In this document: piece by piece, positions 46,229 through 54,505 of the stretch | Layout of the letters: each line of letters opens with the position of its first letter | How positions within the stretch are numbered: the first letter of the stretch is position 1 | NCBI GenBank assembly: GCA_016743235.1 | Contig: VRZD01000023.1 | Location: forward strand, 1 to 64,000 | DNA from: Pantanalinema sp. GBBB05 | GTDB taxonomy: Bacteria > Cyanobacteriota > Cyanobacteriia > Leptolyngbyales > Leptolyngbyaceae | Reading direction: 5' to 3' | Length of the DNA stretch: 64,000 nt | Made by a program: the position numbers and the translations under genes | The notes under the pieces: model-generated | Databases searched by the model: none | Told to the model about the DNA's origin: nothing | What the model saw: the letters and a program-made list of their open reading frames with translations, nothing else

Positions 46229-46266
46229 CCAAACTTCTTCTCCCAAATTTGGGAGAAGAAGTTTGG
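46229..46266. terminator. 38-bp perfect palindrome between convergent genes
   Basis: Nineteen bases starting CCAAACTTCTTCTCCC are followed by their exact reverse complement, with the dyad AAATTT. It lies 44 bp after the PEP-CTERM gene and 23 bp after the leftward CHAT gene. It probably terminates both. Confidence 0.65.
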
Positions 46267-46289
46267 GTTCAAATTCAGACTACCTGGTG

Positions 46290-48806
46290 CTATTCCGCTT
46301 CCCCAATTAAGGTAAAGGCTGCCCAATGTAATGGGTCAGAATATTTTTGTTTTGCCGCCAGCATTGCCTGTCGGAGTGCCTGAGCTTTGTCATTCGTGGT
46401 GCTGAGATTTTTGTAAAACTCTGTCATCAGGAATGCCGTAGAGTCATCGGGAACTTTCCATAACGACACAACAATACTGGGAACGCCTGCGGTAATCAAC
46501 GATCGCGACAGTCCAATCACACCATCGCCTGTAATCTCACCCCGTCCGGTATCACAGGCACTCAGGACAACCAGTTCCGCATTTAACTTCATATCTAGAA
46601 TTTCATCAGACGTGAGCAAGCCATCGTTGAGTTGATTGTTGCCAACCGGAGCCAGCGCGATCGCCCCCGGTACGCCCAACCCTTTAGTGTCATCCAGTAA
46701 TCCGTGGGTTGCCAGATGAATGATGCGAGCCTGCGGCATTTGTTGGGCGATCGCGCTTTCCGTTGCCTCTGCCCCGGTAATCGCTTTGGTCTTGAGCAAA
46801 CCGGCAATGGCTAATGCCTCACGTTTCGCCCCTGGTAGGTCAGACAATTGCACAGGCGTTTTTCCCACCTGCGTCACCACCTTGGGCATAACCGGATTGC
46901 CAACCACCAAAGCATTTTGAATGTTAGCTGTTGAAGTTTGTATGGCTTGCCGTTGCTGCCGGGTTAACTCCAACACTTGAATCGACGGTGCAGTGAGAAT
47001 CGTATGTTGTTCAATTAAGGACTTGTTGTTGACATCGAGCAATGCTGGGAACGGCACCAGAAACAGTTCATATTGCGGTATGAAGATAACGTGCTGATTG
47101 GGGTCTCGGGGTAAAAGATCGGCGATCGGTTGAATCAATAACCCATGCAGTTGTTTCAGATTGCGGGTCTGCTGTTCCTGTTGTTGTTTCAGGAACTCCG
47201 GTGACAGGGTAACTTCCACATCTGCCCGTCCTCTAGCCCCCATTGCCATCCGACTTTGCACCACCACATCTACCAGAGATGAATTCTGCTGTTGCCACAG
47301 AGATTTGAGGTCAGCCTTGCGGAAAGTAATTTCCCCGGTGGGCGGAATGACCCAAATGTAAATCTCTGACTCACGCCATTCCTGTTTACCTTGAATTTTG
47401 AACTCGTTGAAGAGAATGGAGTACTGTACTAATGTTGCGTTTTCTACTTTTGCAATTTGTTGAATCTGCTGAAGAGCAAGTGGAGCAGTCGTGGGCAGGT
47501 TGGCTGCTGACAACTGATTCCTATCTGCTAATCTCTGTGTCAATAACTCCACAAATGCCCGCGCCCGTCCTTCTTCGGCAATCTCTAAAGCAGCATTGGT
47601 TTTCTTCTGCGCTATTAGAACTTGCTGCAATGTGCGATAAGCGACAGCCTGTAGTTCAAAGATTGAAACCTTGTTAGTATCATTGCTGCCAACTCTTTGC
47701 CGAATCGCTTCTAGAACAAGAATGCTATCAAACAGAACTTTCTCAGCCAAAGCTAGATTGCCAGAGTTGAAGAGTGCTAATCCCAAATTATTTAGGATAT
47801 TTCCTTCGCTCTGTCGATCTTTGATTTCTCTCGCAATGATTAAACTCTGCTGGTAATACTCGATCGCCTTGCTGTAGCGACCTAGAGCATCGTGAATACT
47901 TCCTAGATTAGCGAGGGCTACCTTTTCACCCCAACGATCTTTAATTTCCCTTGTAATGGCTAAACTCTGTTGGTGGTACTCAATCGCTATGCGATAGTTG
48001 CTCAATTCATAGTAAACATTCCCTAAGTTGCTTAAGGCTATTCCTTCACCCTGGCGGTCTTTAATTGCTCTCGCAATCGCTAAACTCTGCTCATGATACT
48101 TGATCGCTCTAGCAGCGTCACCTAAAGCTCCGTAAACACTTCCCAGTTTACCCAGATTGTCTCCTTGCCTCTTTCGATTTTTGATTTCCTGTGCGATCGC
48201 TAAACTTTGTTTGTAATACTCAATTGCTTTGCCATAGTTAGCTAAATTTTTGTAAACAAGACCTAAATTGCTTAGAGCATCTCCTTCTCCCTGGCGGTCT
48301 TTAATTTCTTGTGCAATGGCTAAGCTTTGTTCGTAATACTCAATTGCTTTGCTATAATCTCCCAGCGACTGGTAGGCACTACCCAAATAGTTCAATAGAG
48401 TTCCTTCACTATGTCGGTCTTTGGTCTCTCGTGAAATTACTAATGCTTGTTGATGATACGCAACCATTTTGTCATAGTCATCTAAAAAATAGTAAGCGAG
48501 ACCCAGATTGCTTAGTGCGTTTCCTTCGCCATATCGGTCTTTAATATCCCGGTAAATCTGAAGTGCCTGCTGCCAAGAACTGAGTGCAGCCTCAAATTGG
48601 CGGATCTGATATTGCTGCATTCCCACTTGTAATAGGCGATCCCCTTCAACTTTGCGGTCTTGCATTGTTTGGGCAGCAGCGGGGAGGAAGAGAGGAAAGG
48701 AAAAGGAGAAAGGAAAGATGGGGAGGAGAGGGAGGAATAATAGGAACCATAAGAAGCTTCTCTGCCTTCTGCCTTTCAGCCTCTGCCTTCTCATCCGGGG
48801 GCACAT
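46290..48806 (-). CDS. exported TPR-CHAT protease (paralogue)
   Basis: The 838-residue protein starts at the ATG at 48806, 9 bp after AGGAG. The longer frame (848 residues) is less likely. It has a basic n-region from degenerate heptanucleotide repeats (RMRRQRLKGRRQRSF), a hydrophobic signal core, cleavage near AAAQT, eight or nine TPRs of 40 residues, and a CHAT domain with His701 (HLATHGLLDD) and Cys751 (VVLSACDTGRG). The dyad spacing is 50 residues, exactly as in the 41.5-kb paralogue. The C-terminus YSDPLHWAAFTLIGEAE is also shared, so the two are recent duplicates that differ mainly in repeat number. Confidence 0.87.
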   Translation of the reverse strand: MCPRMRRQRLKGRRQRSFLWFLLFLPLLPIFPFSFSFPLFLPAAAQTMQDRKVEGDRLLQVGMQQYQIRQFEAALSSWQQALQIYRDIKDRYGEGNALSNLGLAYYFLDDYDKMVAYHQQALVISRETKDRHSEGTLLNYLGSAYQSLGDYSKAIEYYEQSLAIAQEIKDRQGEGDALSNLGLVYKNLANYGKAIEYYKQSLAIAQEIKNRKRQGDNLGKLGSVYGALGDAARAIKYHEQSLAIARAIKDRQGEGIALSNLGNVYYELSNYRIAIEYHQQSLAITREIKDRWGEKVALANLGSIHDALGRYSKAIEYYQQSLIIAREIKDRQSEGNILNNLGLALFNSGNLALAEKVLFDSILVLEAIRQRVGSNDTNKVSIFELQAVAYRTLQQVLIAQKKTNAALEIAEEGRARAFVELLTQRLADRNQLSAANLPTTAPLALQQIQQIAKVENATLVQYSILFNEFKIQGKQEWRESEIYIWVIPPTGEITFRKADLKSLWQQQNSSLVDVVVQSRMAMGARGRADVEVTLSPEFLKQQQEQQTRNLKQLHGLLIQPIADLLPRDPNQHVIFIPQYELFLVPFPALLDVNNKSLIEQHTILTAPSIQVLELTRQQRQAIQTSTANIQNALVVGNPVMPKVVTQVGKTPVQLSDLPGAKREALAIAGLLKTKAITGAEATESAIAQQMPQARIIHLATHGLLDDTKGLGVPGAIALAPVGNNQLNDGLLTSDEILDMKLNAELVVLSACDTGRGEITGDGVIGLSRSLITAGVPSIVVSLWKVPDDSTAFLMTEFYKNLSTTNDKAQALRQAMLAAKQKYSDPLHWAAFTLIGEAE
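48760..48787 (-). repeat. degenerate heptanucleotide repeat
   Basis: Four units of the TTCTGCC type, with changes (CTCTGCC, TTCTGCC, TTTCAGC, CTCTGCC), occupy the same position in the paralogue as the four exact copies at 45206. The same repeat thus supplies the basic signal-peptide region of both proteins. Confidence 0.6.
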
Positions 48807-48982
48807 GGTGGAACTCTCCTGAGGGTGAAGAATCACTTGTCGTTAATCTATCACTCCCCGTCGGTTCGAGGTTATGCCAGTTGAAGTGATTAGCGACTAA
48901 CGGTCAGCCATTAGCGATCGATGATTCGCTGGAAGAAATGGAGCAGGTATCATAGAGATAATTAGCCACCCGGTTAGAAGCC

Positions 48983-49555
48983 ATGCCTGTCACCACAAAG
49001 CCCATGACCCTTGAGGAGTATCGCAGCTATGACAATGGCACCGATACCCGCTATGAACTGGTGGACGGAGAACTAATTGCTATGCCGCCCGAAAGTGACC
49101 TGAATAACCGAATTGCCTCATTCCTGTTCGCGTACTTTCTCCAATTGGGTATTCCATACTACTGTTTGCGGATTGGCGCCCAAATTGAGGTTAGTGGTTA
49201 TCGGGCAACGGCACGGCAACCGGATTTGATGGTGCTATCAGAAGAAGCGGCGATCGCCCTAGAAGGAGCGCCACAATCCCTGATTACTCACGATATGCCA
49301 CCGCCATCGCTGGTGGTTGAGGTGGTCAGTCCGCAGCAGGAAAATCGAGATTATCGCTACAAGCGCACCGAGTATGCCGGACGGCACATTCCGGAGTATT
49401 GGATTGTGGACCCGAGCGCCCAAAAAGTCACTGTATTGGAATGGGTGGATGGTATGTATGAGGAGCAGGTTTTCCAGGGCGATCAGGTGCTGCGATCGCC
49501 CCAGTTTGCGGCTCTAAATCTGACGGCGGCAAGCGTACTCCAGGCAGGACGCTAA
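48983..49555 (+). CDS. Uma2 family (DUF820) putative restriction-like nuclease
   Basis: The 190-residue protein has the Uma2 fold, a PD-(D/E)xK relative: the N-terminal MTLEEYRSYDNGTDTRYELVD, the acidic core in RQPDLMVLSEE, VVEVVSPQ, and the lysine in YRYKRTEYA followed by IPEYWIVDP. Cyanobacteria carry dozens of such genes, mostly without known function. It is divergent from the TPR-CHAT paralogue and the only rightward gene in its neighbourhood. A link to the CHAT system is not shown. Confidence 0.85.
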   Translation: MPVTTKPMTLEEYRSYDNGTDTRYELVDGELIAMPPESDLNNRIASFLFAYFLQLGIPYYCLRIGAQIEVSGYRATARQPDLMVLSEEAAIALEGAPQSLITHDMPPPSLVVEVVSPQQENRDYRYKRTEYAGRHIPEYWIVDPSAQKVTVLEWVDGMYEEQVFQGDQVLRSPQFAALNLTAASVLQAGR

Positions 49556-49648
49556 GTGAAGCAAATCAAATTCGAGTAGTACTGTTTTGTTAATTCTGTT
49601 AATTGATTGTGCTCTGGTTACTCAACTCTTGAATTATGAAGTTCTGAA

Positions 49649-49873
49649 CCTGAAAGACTGCGAGAGAAGTTGAAACGATCGCCCTTTCTACTCGAACTTT
49701 CAAGCTCAAAGCACCAAACGTGTAGCTTAAAACAGGAACATTCGCCTTTTGAACCCAAACATTTGAGCAAAAAGGCGGAACGATCGCCTTAAGAACTCCA
49801 ATCTTGCAGCAACCAGCAACAAGAGTGTTGTTCAATGCTTGGATCATCGAGTGCTGAACTCAAACAATGGAGT
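49649..49873. repeat. array of a degenerate repeat phased in multiples of 21 bp
   Basis: Core segments of the type CTCnAAnnnTTGnAG start at 49649 (degenerate), 49691, 49754, 49796 and 49859, at distances of 42, 63, 42 and 63 bp. Seventeen bases before three of them stands AAC followed by a (C/T)GATCGCC-like box (49674, 49737, 49779). The same unit occurs at 59.07 kb. The leftward open frame of 82 codons here appears only because 21 is a multiple of three. Confidence 0.7.
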
Positions 49874-49911
49874 CAAAAGCAGGAGCGATCGTCCTCTCCA
49901 GTGAAGACATG

Positions 49912-50592
49912 CTATTTCCTCTGGCAAACTTTGGCTTCAATGGCTTGCGCCACTTGCTGAAGTTGCTTGGATGGACTCTTAACTGAATAAACCTCCTGCA
50001 ACACATCTGACCAGAGTTGCTGCTGAGCAAAGTAATTAGCTCGTTGCAATGCTAGTGCTTCTGTATTGATTTTCTGCTTCTGATATTGATTAGCCAGTTT
50101 TGCTAGATCAGTTTTTATCGCTGTTTGCTGGTTTGCATCCACAAGCTGAAAGGGGACTTGCAGCATCGGCGTATTGGCATTCTCGCTAAAAAAGAACACC
50201 CACTCATAGGCTTTTCCTGGTTTCAGTGGGGTGCCGCCATACTCAAGCCGATGCAGCCGATTGCCTGCGGGTGCTACCGATCTCCACAGCAGCGTTTCTG
50301 TCCCTACCGGACGAATTCCCACAGTTCGAAAGCTACCTGACCAGACCAACTGAGGACGGGAGTTCCATAACGTCTCGGTGGGCGTAATCCAGCACAGATC
50401 AGCTGGTCTAGGACCACCTCGACCACCAGAGCCGGGAGCGCGAGGTTCTTTGCCACCAAACATTCGGTTGGTTACTCCCTGCCAGGACAGTTGGGGCTGG
50501 GCGATCGCGCTGGGTATGGCTAACCAGGATGAGCCTGCGATCGCCACTAATGGCAGCACCGATCTGGATAATAAGCCTCTGAAATTAAGCAT
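49912..50592 (-). CDS. DUF928 exported protein
   Basis: The 226-residue protein has a Sec signal peptide (MLNFRGLLSRSVLPLVAIAG, cleavage after AIA), then a Gly/Arg/Pro-rich segment (RAPGSGGRGGPRP) and a cysteine in DLCWITP that are typical of DUF928. A beta domain follows (YEWVFFFSEN), then a helical tail (QYQKQKINTEALAL). Function unknown; the family is almost confined to cyanobacteria. It begins 8 bp inside the end of the CHAT-CHASE2 gene and is the last gene of that operon. Confidence 0.8.
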   Translation of the reverse strand: MLNFRGLLSRSVLPLVAIAGSSWLAIPSAIAQPQLSWQGVTNRMFGGKEPRAPGSGGRGGPRPADLCWITPTETLWNSRPQLVWSGSFRTVGIRPVGTETLLWRSVAPAGNRLHRLEYGGTPLKPGKAYEWVFFFSENANTPMLQVPFQLVDANQQTAIKTDLAKLANQYQKQKINTEALALQRANYFAQQQLWSDVLQEVYSVKSPSKQLQQVAQAIEAKVCQRK

Positions 50593-53011
50593 GGTTCCTC
50601 TGCTGCAATGTCAATACTGTATACGTCCAGATGGTGATTGAGGGCAGGAGCCAGGGAATCAGGACTCCAGCGGTGATATACACCTGCAAACTGATTAGCC
50701 CGAATCCCAATGGTGCAATACCTGACAGGATAAGCCAGCGACGTTTGGATGATTGGGACAAAAGCAGAGACAAGCCTTTGCTCACGGGAATTACTATCAA
50801 CACCAACCAGAGATCAGGAATCGGGATGACAAATCGATGGGTGAGATAGTGGTGGGTCATGTAGGCATGGGCTTCTCCCCCAGAAAAAATGCGGCTGTCA
50901 TTGGTTGGAGTTGGCTGATTCCGCCAGTAGGTGATCGCCGCAGGCACTGGAAAATTATCCTCGCCATCGGCTGCCACTCCGGCTTCGTCATACCCTCCAG
51001 CCGCAATCATCACCAGGCGAGATCGCAACGACGACAACTGCCGCGATTTCAGAGCCATTTCCGGTTGTTCTAACAATTGCCAGGCAGGAATCGGATCGTA
51101 AACCTGATCCGGTGGAATGGAGAAGTCAATCAGGGGTTTGAACCAGTGCTGGTGCAACAGATAGGAAAAGGCCGTGATCGGTTGCAATTGCATGGAGGAA
51201 TGCAGCAATGGTTTGTGATTGGCGGGAGTGATGCGATCGGCGATCGTCTTGATCTGGGTACCCAACTCCTGAGATGCGGGCAAATTGGGTGATGGCAGTG
51301 GGAGCGAAGCGTTTGCCGGCAACGGCTCATTCTGCAAACGATACGCCGTGGCTAGCCAGTAGCTAAAGGGAAGGGGAGTAGAATCTAGCCAGGGCAAGGG
51401 TTGGAGATACCAGAAGGGCACCCAGCCATTACCCTGTAAACTCCAGGTTGGCTTGGCAACGTCTGGTGTGACCATCAGCCATTCTCCCTTGCTGCTTTCC
51501 TGCACGACGAACACAAACCAGGTGTTTTGCTGCTGAATGGCAGATACCAATGCCTGCTGGAGTTGAACATCTTCTGCATGGGGGCGATCCAACCAGAAGT
51601 CGATGCCAACTACTCTCGCATCCAATGCCGAAAGCTGATTGACGAGCTTTGCCAGATAATCCCGGCGCATCGGTCTGGGGTTAGCAATCCGCGCCTTCTG
51701 CAAGGAGCGATCGTCAATCTGTACCAATAGCAGTGGTGGCACAGTGGGTTTGCCCATTTGTCCTGTGGTCTGCCGGTACATCGCCTGTACCATGACTCGC
51801 TGCTCCAGTAACCACTGCTGCAAAGCTGGAAATAGGCTCAGAGCCATCAGAACTAGCAGCGCGATCGCCTCCTGTTTGGTGGGAAGCCATTGTTTCAACT
51901 GCTCCTGCCAACCAAAGGGTTTTAACTGAAATGGAGCCGAATCGGGATGCCGAAACAGCGAAGGAATTAGGTAGGCAGAGGGATAGGTCAGATTCTTTTC
52001 CAGCTTGAGATATTTGCAGGCATCCAACAGCGCCTCATGCCCATCCTTAAATTCAGACAAACTTTGCACGAACCGAACCAGAAACTCCTGCGCTACTAAG
52101 TTATGAATCGGTTCTCGCATCACGGCTACCTGGCTCAGTCCCAAATCTACCAAGGTTTGGGCAAGGCTTAGCCCCCGACAGGAATTGAAGATAGCCAATT
52201 GCAACCCCCGTTCCTTTGCCAGCACCAACTGCGGAGCAATCTCACTCAGAAAAATCGATTGATTCGGCGCGATCGCCAGTTCACCCCCCGTTAATGCTGC
52301 CTCATTGCTATGTCCGGCAAAGAAGAGAATATCCCAGCCCGGCTCAGCGGCGATCGTTTGACGAATGGTTTCCTTCAGATCAGTCGTGCCTTCCCCCTGT
52401 TGCCAGCCTACAAAGTGAATTTCTGCCAAATGAGCCAGGGACTTGACTGCTGCCTGGTCTGCCTGAAAATTCAGCCCGGTGTCATCTCCCAGAATTGCCA
52501 GCACTCGCATTTTGCCTTGACGTTGGCGTTGCTGGCGATCGGCACGAATCCGGGCAGGTGTGCGGGCAATCCGAATGGTTTTCTTGGCAGCAAACTCAGT
52601 TCCCGGTTCCCACACTTCCCAGGGCAACCGTTCCAGTTCCACTGAATCGCAGGTGAGAAAGACATCGACGACAGCCCGATCGGTGTCTTGAGCAGCTCTG
52701 GCGATTTCCCGCCGCATCTCTAGCAATTCTGCCTGACTCAACCAGAGATGGAATTCTGCCAGCAGTTTGGCTTCTGCTTGCACTAGTTTGGCTCGCCAAT
52801 CGATCTCCGGCTTTGGCAACGTGCCGCTCTTACCGACTCGGGCTCGCACAGCAGACTGATAGAAGTTGAGGTATGCCTGCTGCCAGTTCTGATACAGCGT
52901 GGTTAAGGTTGGTAAATAGGGCAGTTTCGCGGTGAGTTGCTGTCCCTGTCCCCAGGATAGTTCAAACACACAGGTTCGCTCAATTTGCCAGATTTTCAGT
53001 CGGAAAGACAT
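50585..53011 (-). CDS. CHAT-CHASE2 membrane sensor protease
   Basis: The start at 53011 (MSFRLKIWQIERTCVFELSW) matches the usual beginning of such proteins; a GTG at 53068 that overlaps the upstream stop (TAGTG) is an alternative. Of 808 residues, about 1-380 are cytoplasmic and contain a CHAT domain with His234 (LFFAGHSNE) and Cys278 (AIFNSCRGL). One membrane helix follows (about 380-401), then a CHASE2 sensor (PLLLVQIDDRSLQ, RVVGIDFWLDRP) expected outside the membrane, then two or three C-terminal helices. The CHAT end is thus inside and the sensor outside, the reverse of the exported TPR-CHAT proteins. Confidence 0.85.
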   Translation of the reverse strand: MSFRLKIWQIERTCVFELSWGQGQQLTAKLPYLPTLTTLYQNWQQAYLNFYQSAVRARVGKSGTLPKPEIDWRAKLVQAEAKLLAEFHLWLSQAELLEMRREIARAAQDTDRAVVDVFLTCDSVELERLPWEVWEPGTEFAAKKTIRIARTPARIRADRQQRQRQGKMRVLAILGDDTGLNFQADQAAVKSLAHLAEIHFVGWQQGEGTTDLKETIRQTIAAEPGWDILFFAGHSNEAALTGGELAIAPNQSIFLSEIAPQLVLAKERGLQLAIFNSCRGLSLAQTLVDLGLSQVAVMREPIHNLVAQEFLVRFVQSLSEFKDGHEALLDACKYLKLEKNLTYPSAYLIPSLFRHPDSAPFQLKPFGWQEQLKQWLPTKQEAIALLVLMALSLFPALQQWLLEQRVMVQAMYRQTTGQMGKPTVPPLLLVQIDDRSLQKARIANPRPMRRDYLAKLVNQLSALDARVVGIDFWLDRPHAEDVQLQQALVSAIQQQNTWFVFVVQESSKGEWLMVTPDVAKPTWSLQGNGWVPFWYLQPLPWLDSTPLPFSYWLATAYRLQNEPLPANASLPLPSPNLPASQELGTQIKTIADRITPANHKPLLHSSMQLQPITAFSYLLHQHWFKPLIDFSIPPDQVYDPIPAWQLLEQPEMALKSRQLSSLRSRLVMIAAGGYDEAGVAADGEDNFPVPAAITYWRNQPTPTNDSRIFSGGEAHAYMTHHYLTHRFVIPIPDLWLVLIVIPVSKGLSLLLSQSSKRRWLILSGIAPLGFGLISLQVYITAGVLIPWLLPSITIWTYTVLTLQQRNHA

Positions 53012-53067
53012 AGAGATAACACTAAGGATGCAGCAAGCAAAGAGTAATTCTGGGATCAATCGCCGCA

Positions 53068-54444
53068 CTAATCATGGCATGATTCATCCCGAGAAAACGA
53101 AAACGGTGGTAGCGATAAACTAGCACCATCTGGCACTGTAATGGTCACTAAAAAACGTTCATCGAAGGTGCCAAAGATTTCTGCAAAGAGCTGCTCATCA
53201 TCCTGATGCGGTGTTAGCGATCGCTGAACCAGGATACCAGTGGTGTCGCTAATTCTGAGACGAGTACCGTAGGGAAGGTGATTACCAGGGGCAGGACTAA
53301 GCACAACCAGCAGTGACCATTCGGGGGGCTGTCCGGCTTCCTGGAGGGTGCCCGTGATGACACAGAGCCTTGCCGGAATCGTCCCAATGACCAGGTTGCT
53401 GAACGCGGCTCGAGCATTGGGTAACAATGTAACTCCCTGCCGCTGCAACTGGGTGACGATCGCTTCAAAATCCTCACTGGACAAGGTACTTCTCCCCTGC
53501 TTTAGCCGCATTTGACTGCTGAGTGGGGGGAGTAACACCCAGGAGAGTTGTTGCGCCAGGTCATCCAGTTGATCTTGTAACCAGTGGCTGACATTGATCA
53601 TGGGACGAGTCAGAAGTTGGAGTAGATCGGAGAGGTAGGGGGGTGGGGAATCGATAGCTGGGAGTGGGGAGGACGGTTGCGGAGTGAATATCCAGTTGAG
53701 TAGGGGTGGGGTGGTGAGAATCACTTTTGCTTGTTCCCAGGTGAGGAGTTGCCACCAGGGACGATCGCTGGTTTGCAACTGGGGTAAAAGCTGTAATAAT
53801 TCCGTTTGCATCGTTGTTAGAGCTGATAGGTGCTCGCTGATTGATTTTGGTAATGCGATCGCATCAGGATTGGCACAACGTAAATACAGCAATAATCGAT
53901 CCACATGCTGATCAAACCAGTTGAGTGGAATAGGATAAGTCCAGTCTGCATCCGGTGGTATCGTTACTACTCTGGTGGCTAACTGGTCGTAGCGGAGCAG
54001 GCTATGAATCATTACCTGTGCCTGTTCTTCGTAAATGGTGACAACTACATAAAAGTGGGGCATAAATTCAGGTAATTCGATCGCGGCTCTGGGGATTGCC
54101 ACCTCTGCATCGGGTTGACCAGCGATCGCAATTAGACACAGCTTGAAGCCATTGGCAACCAGATGACAAACAGCTGGAATCACACTGACGTAGGGCAGTT
54201 GCAACATCGCAGCTGGCTCTTGATTGAGAGAAATATCTCCAGCCCGTTGATGCAACCATTGCTCCACTCCGAAGAATGCCAGGGTGTGCAAATAGGTTTG
54301 CCATTGCTGATTCGGATTAGCAATCGATCGACTCCCTGCCATCACCTGCTCAATCATCGCTGGATCCAGGGCAATGATTGATTCCGACAGAATTTCTGGA
54401 TCTAGCGATCGTTCCATTAGCGTCGTGCCTTCCTCATCCATCAT
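53068..54444 (-). CDS. DUF1822 family protein
   Basis: The 458-residue protein has no signal peptide. It has the DUF1822 segments QWQTYLHTLAFFGVEQWL and YPIPLNWFDQHVDRLLLYLR, a variable middle, and a C-terminal beta domain (PEWSLLVVLSPAPGNHLPYG, LRISDTTGILVQRS, FLVTITVPDGASLSLPPFSF). DUF1822 proteins are found almost only in cyanobacteria, usually beside CHASE2 or CHAT genes. The stop overlaps the GTG alternative start of the next gene. Its role is unknown, perhaps a cytoplasmic adaptor of the protease. Confidence 0.85.
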   Translation of the reverse strand: MMDEEGTTLMERSLDPEILSESIIALDPAMIEQVMAGSRSIANPNQQWQTYLHTLAFFGVEQWLHQRAGDISLNQEPAAMLQLPYVSVIPAVCHLVANGFKLCLIAIAGQPDAEVAIPRAAIELPEFMPHFYVVVTIYEEQAQVMIHSLLRYDQLATRVVTIPPDADWTYPIPLNWFDQHVDRLLLYLRCANPDAIALPKSISEHLSALTTMQTELLQLLPQLQTSDRPWWQLLTWEQAKVILTTPPLLNWIFTPQPSSPLPAIDSPPPYLSDLLQLLTRPMINVSHWLQDQLDDLAQQLSWVLLPPLSSQMRLKQGRSTLSSEDFEAIVTQLQRQGVTLLPNARAAFSNLVIGTIPARLCVITGTLQEAGQPPEWSLLVVLSPAPGNHLPYGTRLRISDTTGILVQRSLTPHQDDEQLFAEIFGTFDERFLVTITVPDGASLSLPPFSFSRDESCHD

Positions 54445-54505
54445 GATGGTTTCTCCAAAGTCTCCGTTCCAGTGTTGAGTTATGTTGATTCATGCTTCAC
54501 CTCAG

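Noticed and set aside
35777..48806. A Craspase-like (gRAMP with TPR-CHAT) type III-E system
   Set aside because: No Cas7-11/gRAMP gene, no CRISPR array; the TPR-CHAT proteins here have signal peptides.
49599..49847. Leftward 82-codon frame
   Set aside because: It is generated by the 21-bp-phased repeat array; composition is repetitive and no ribosome site is present.
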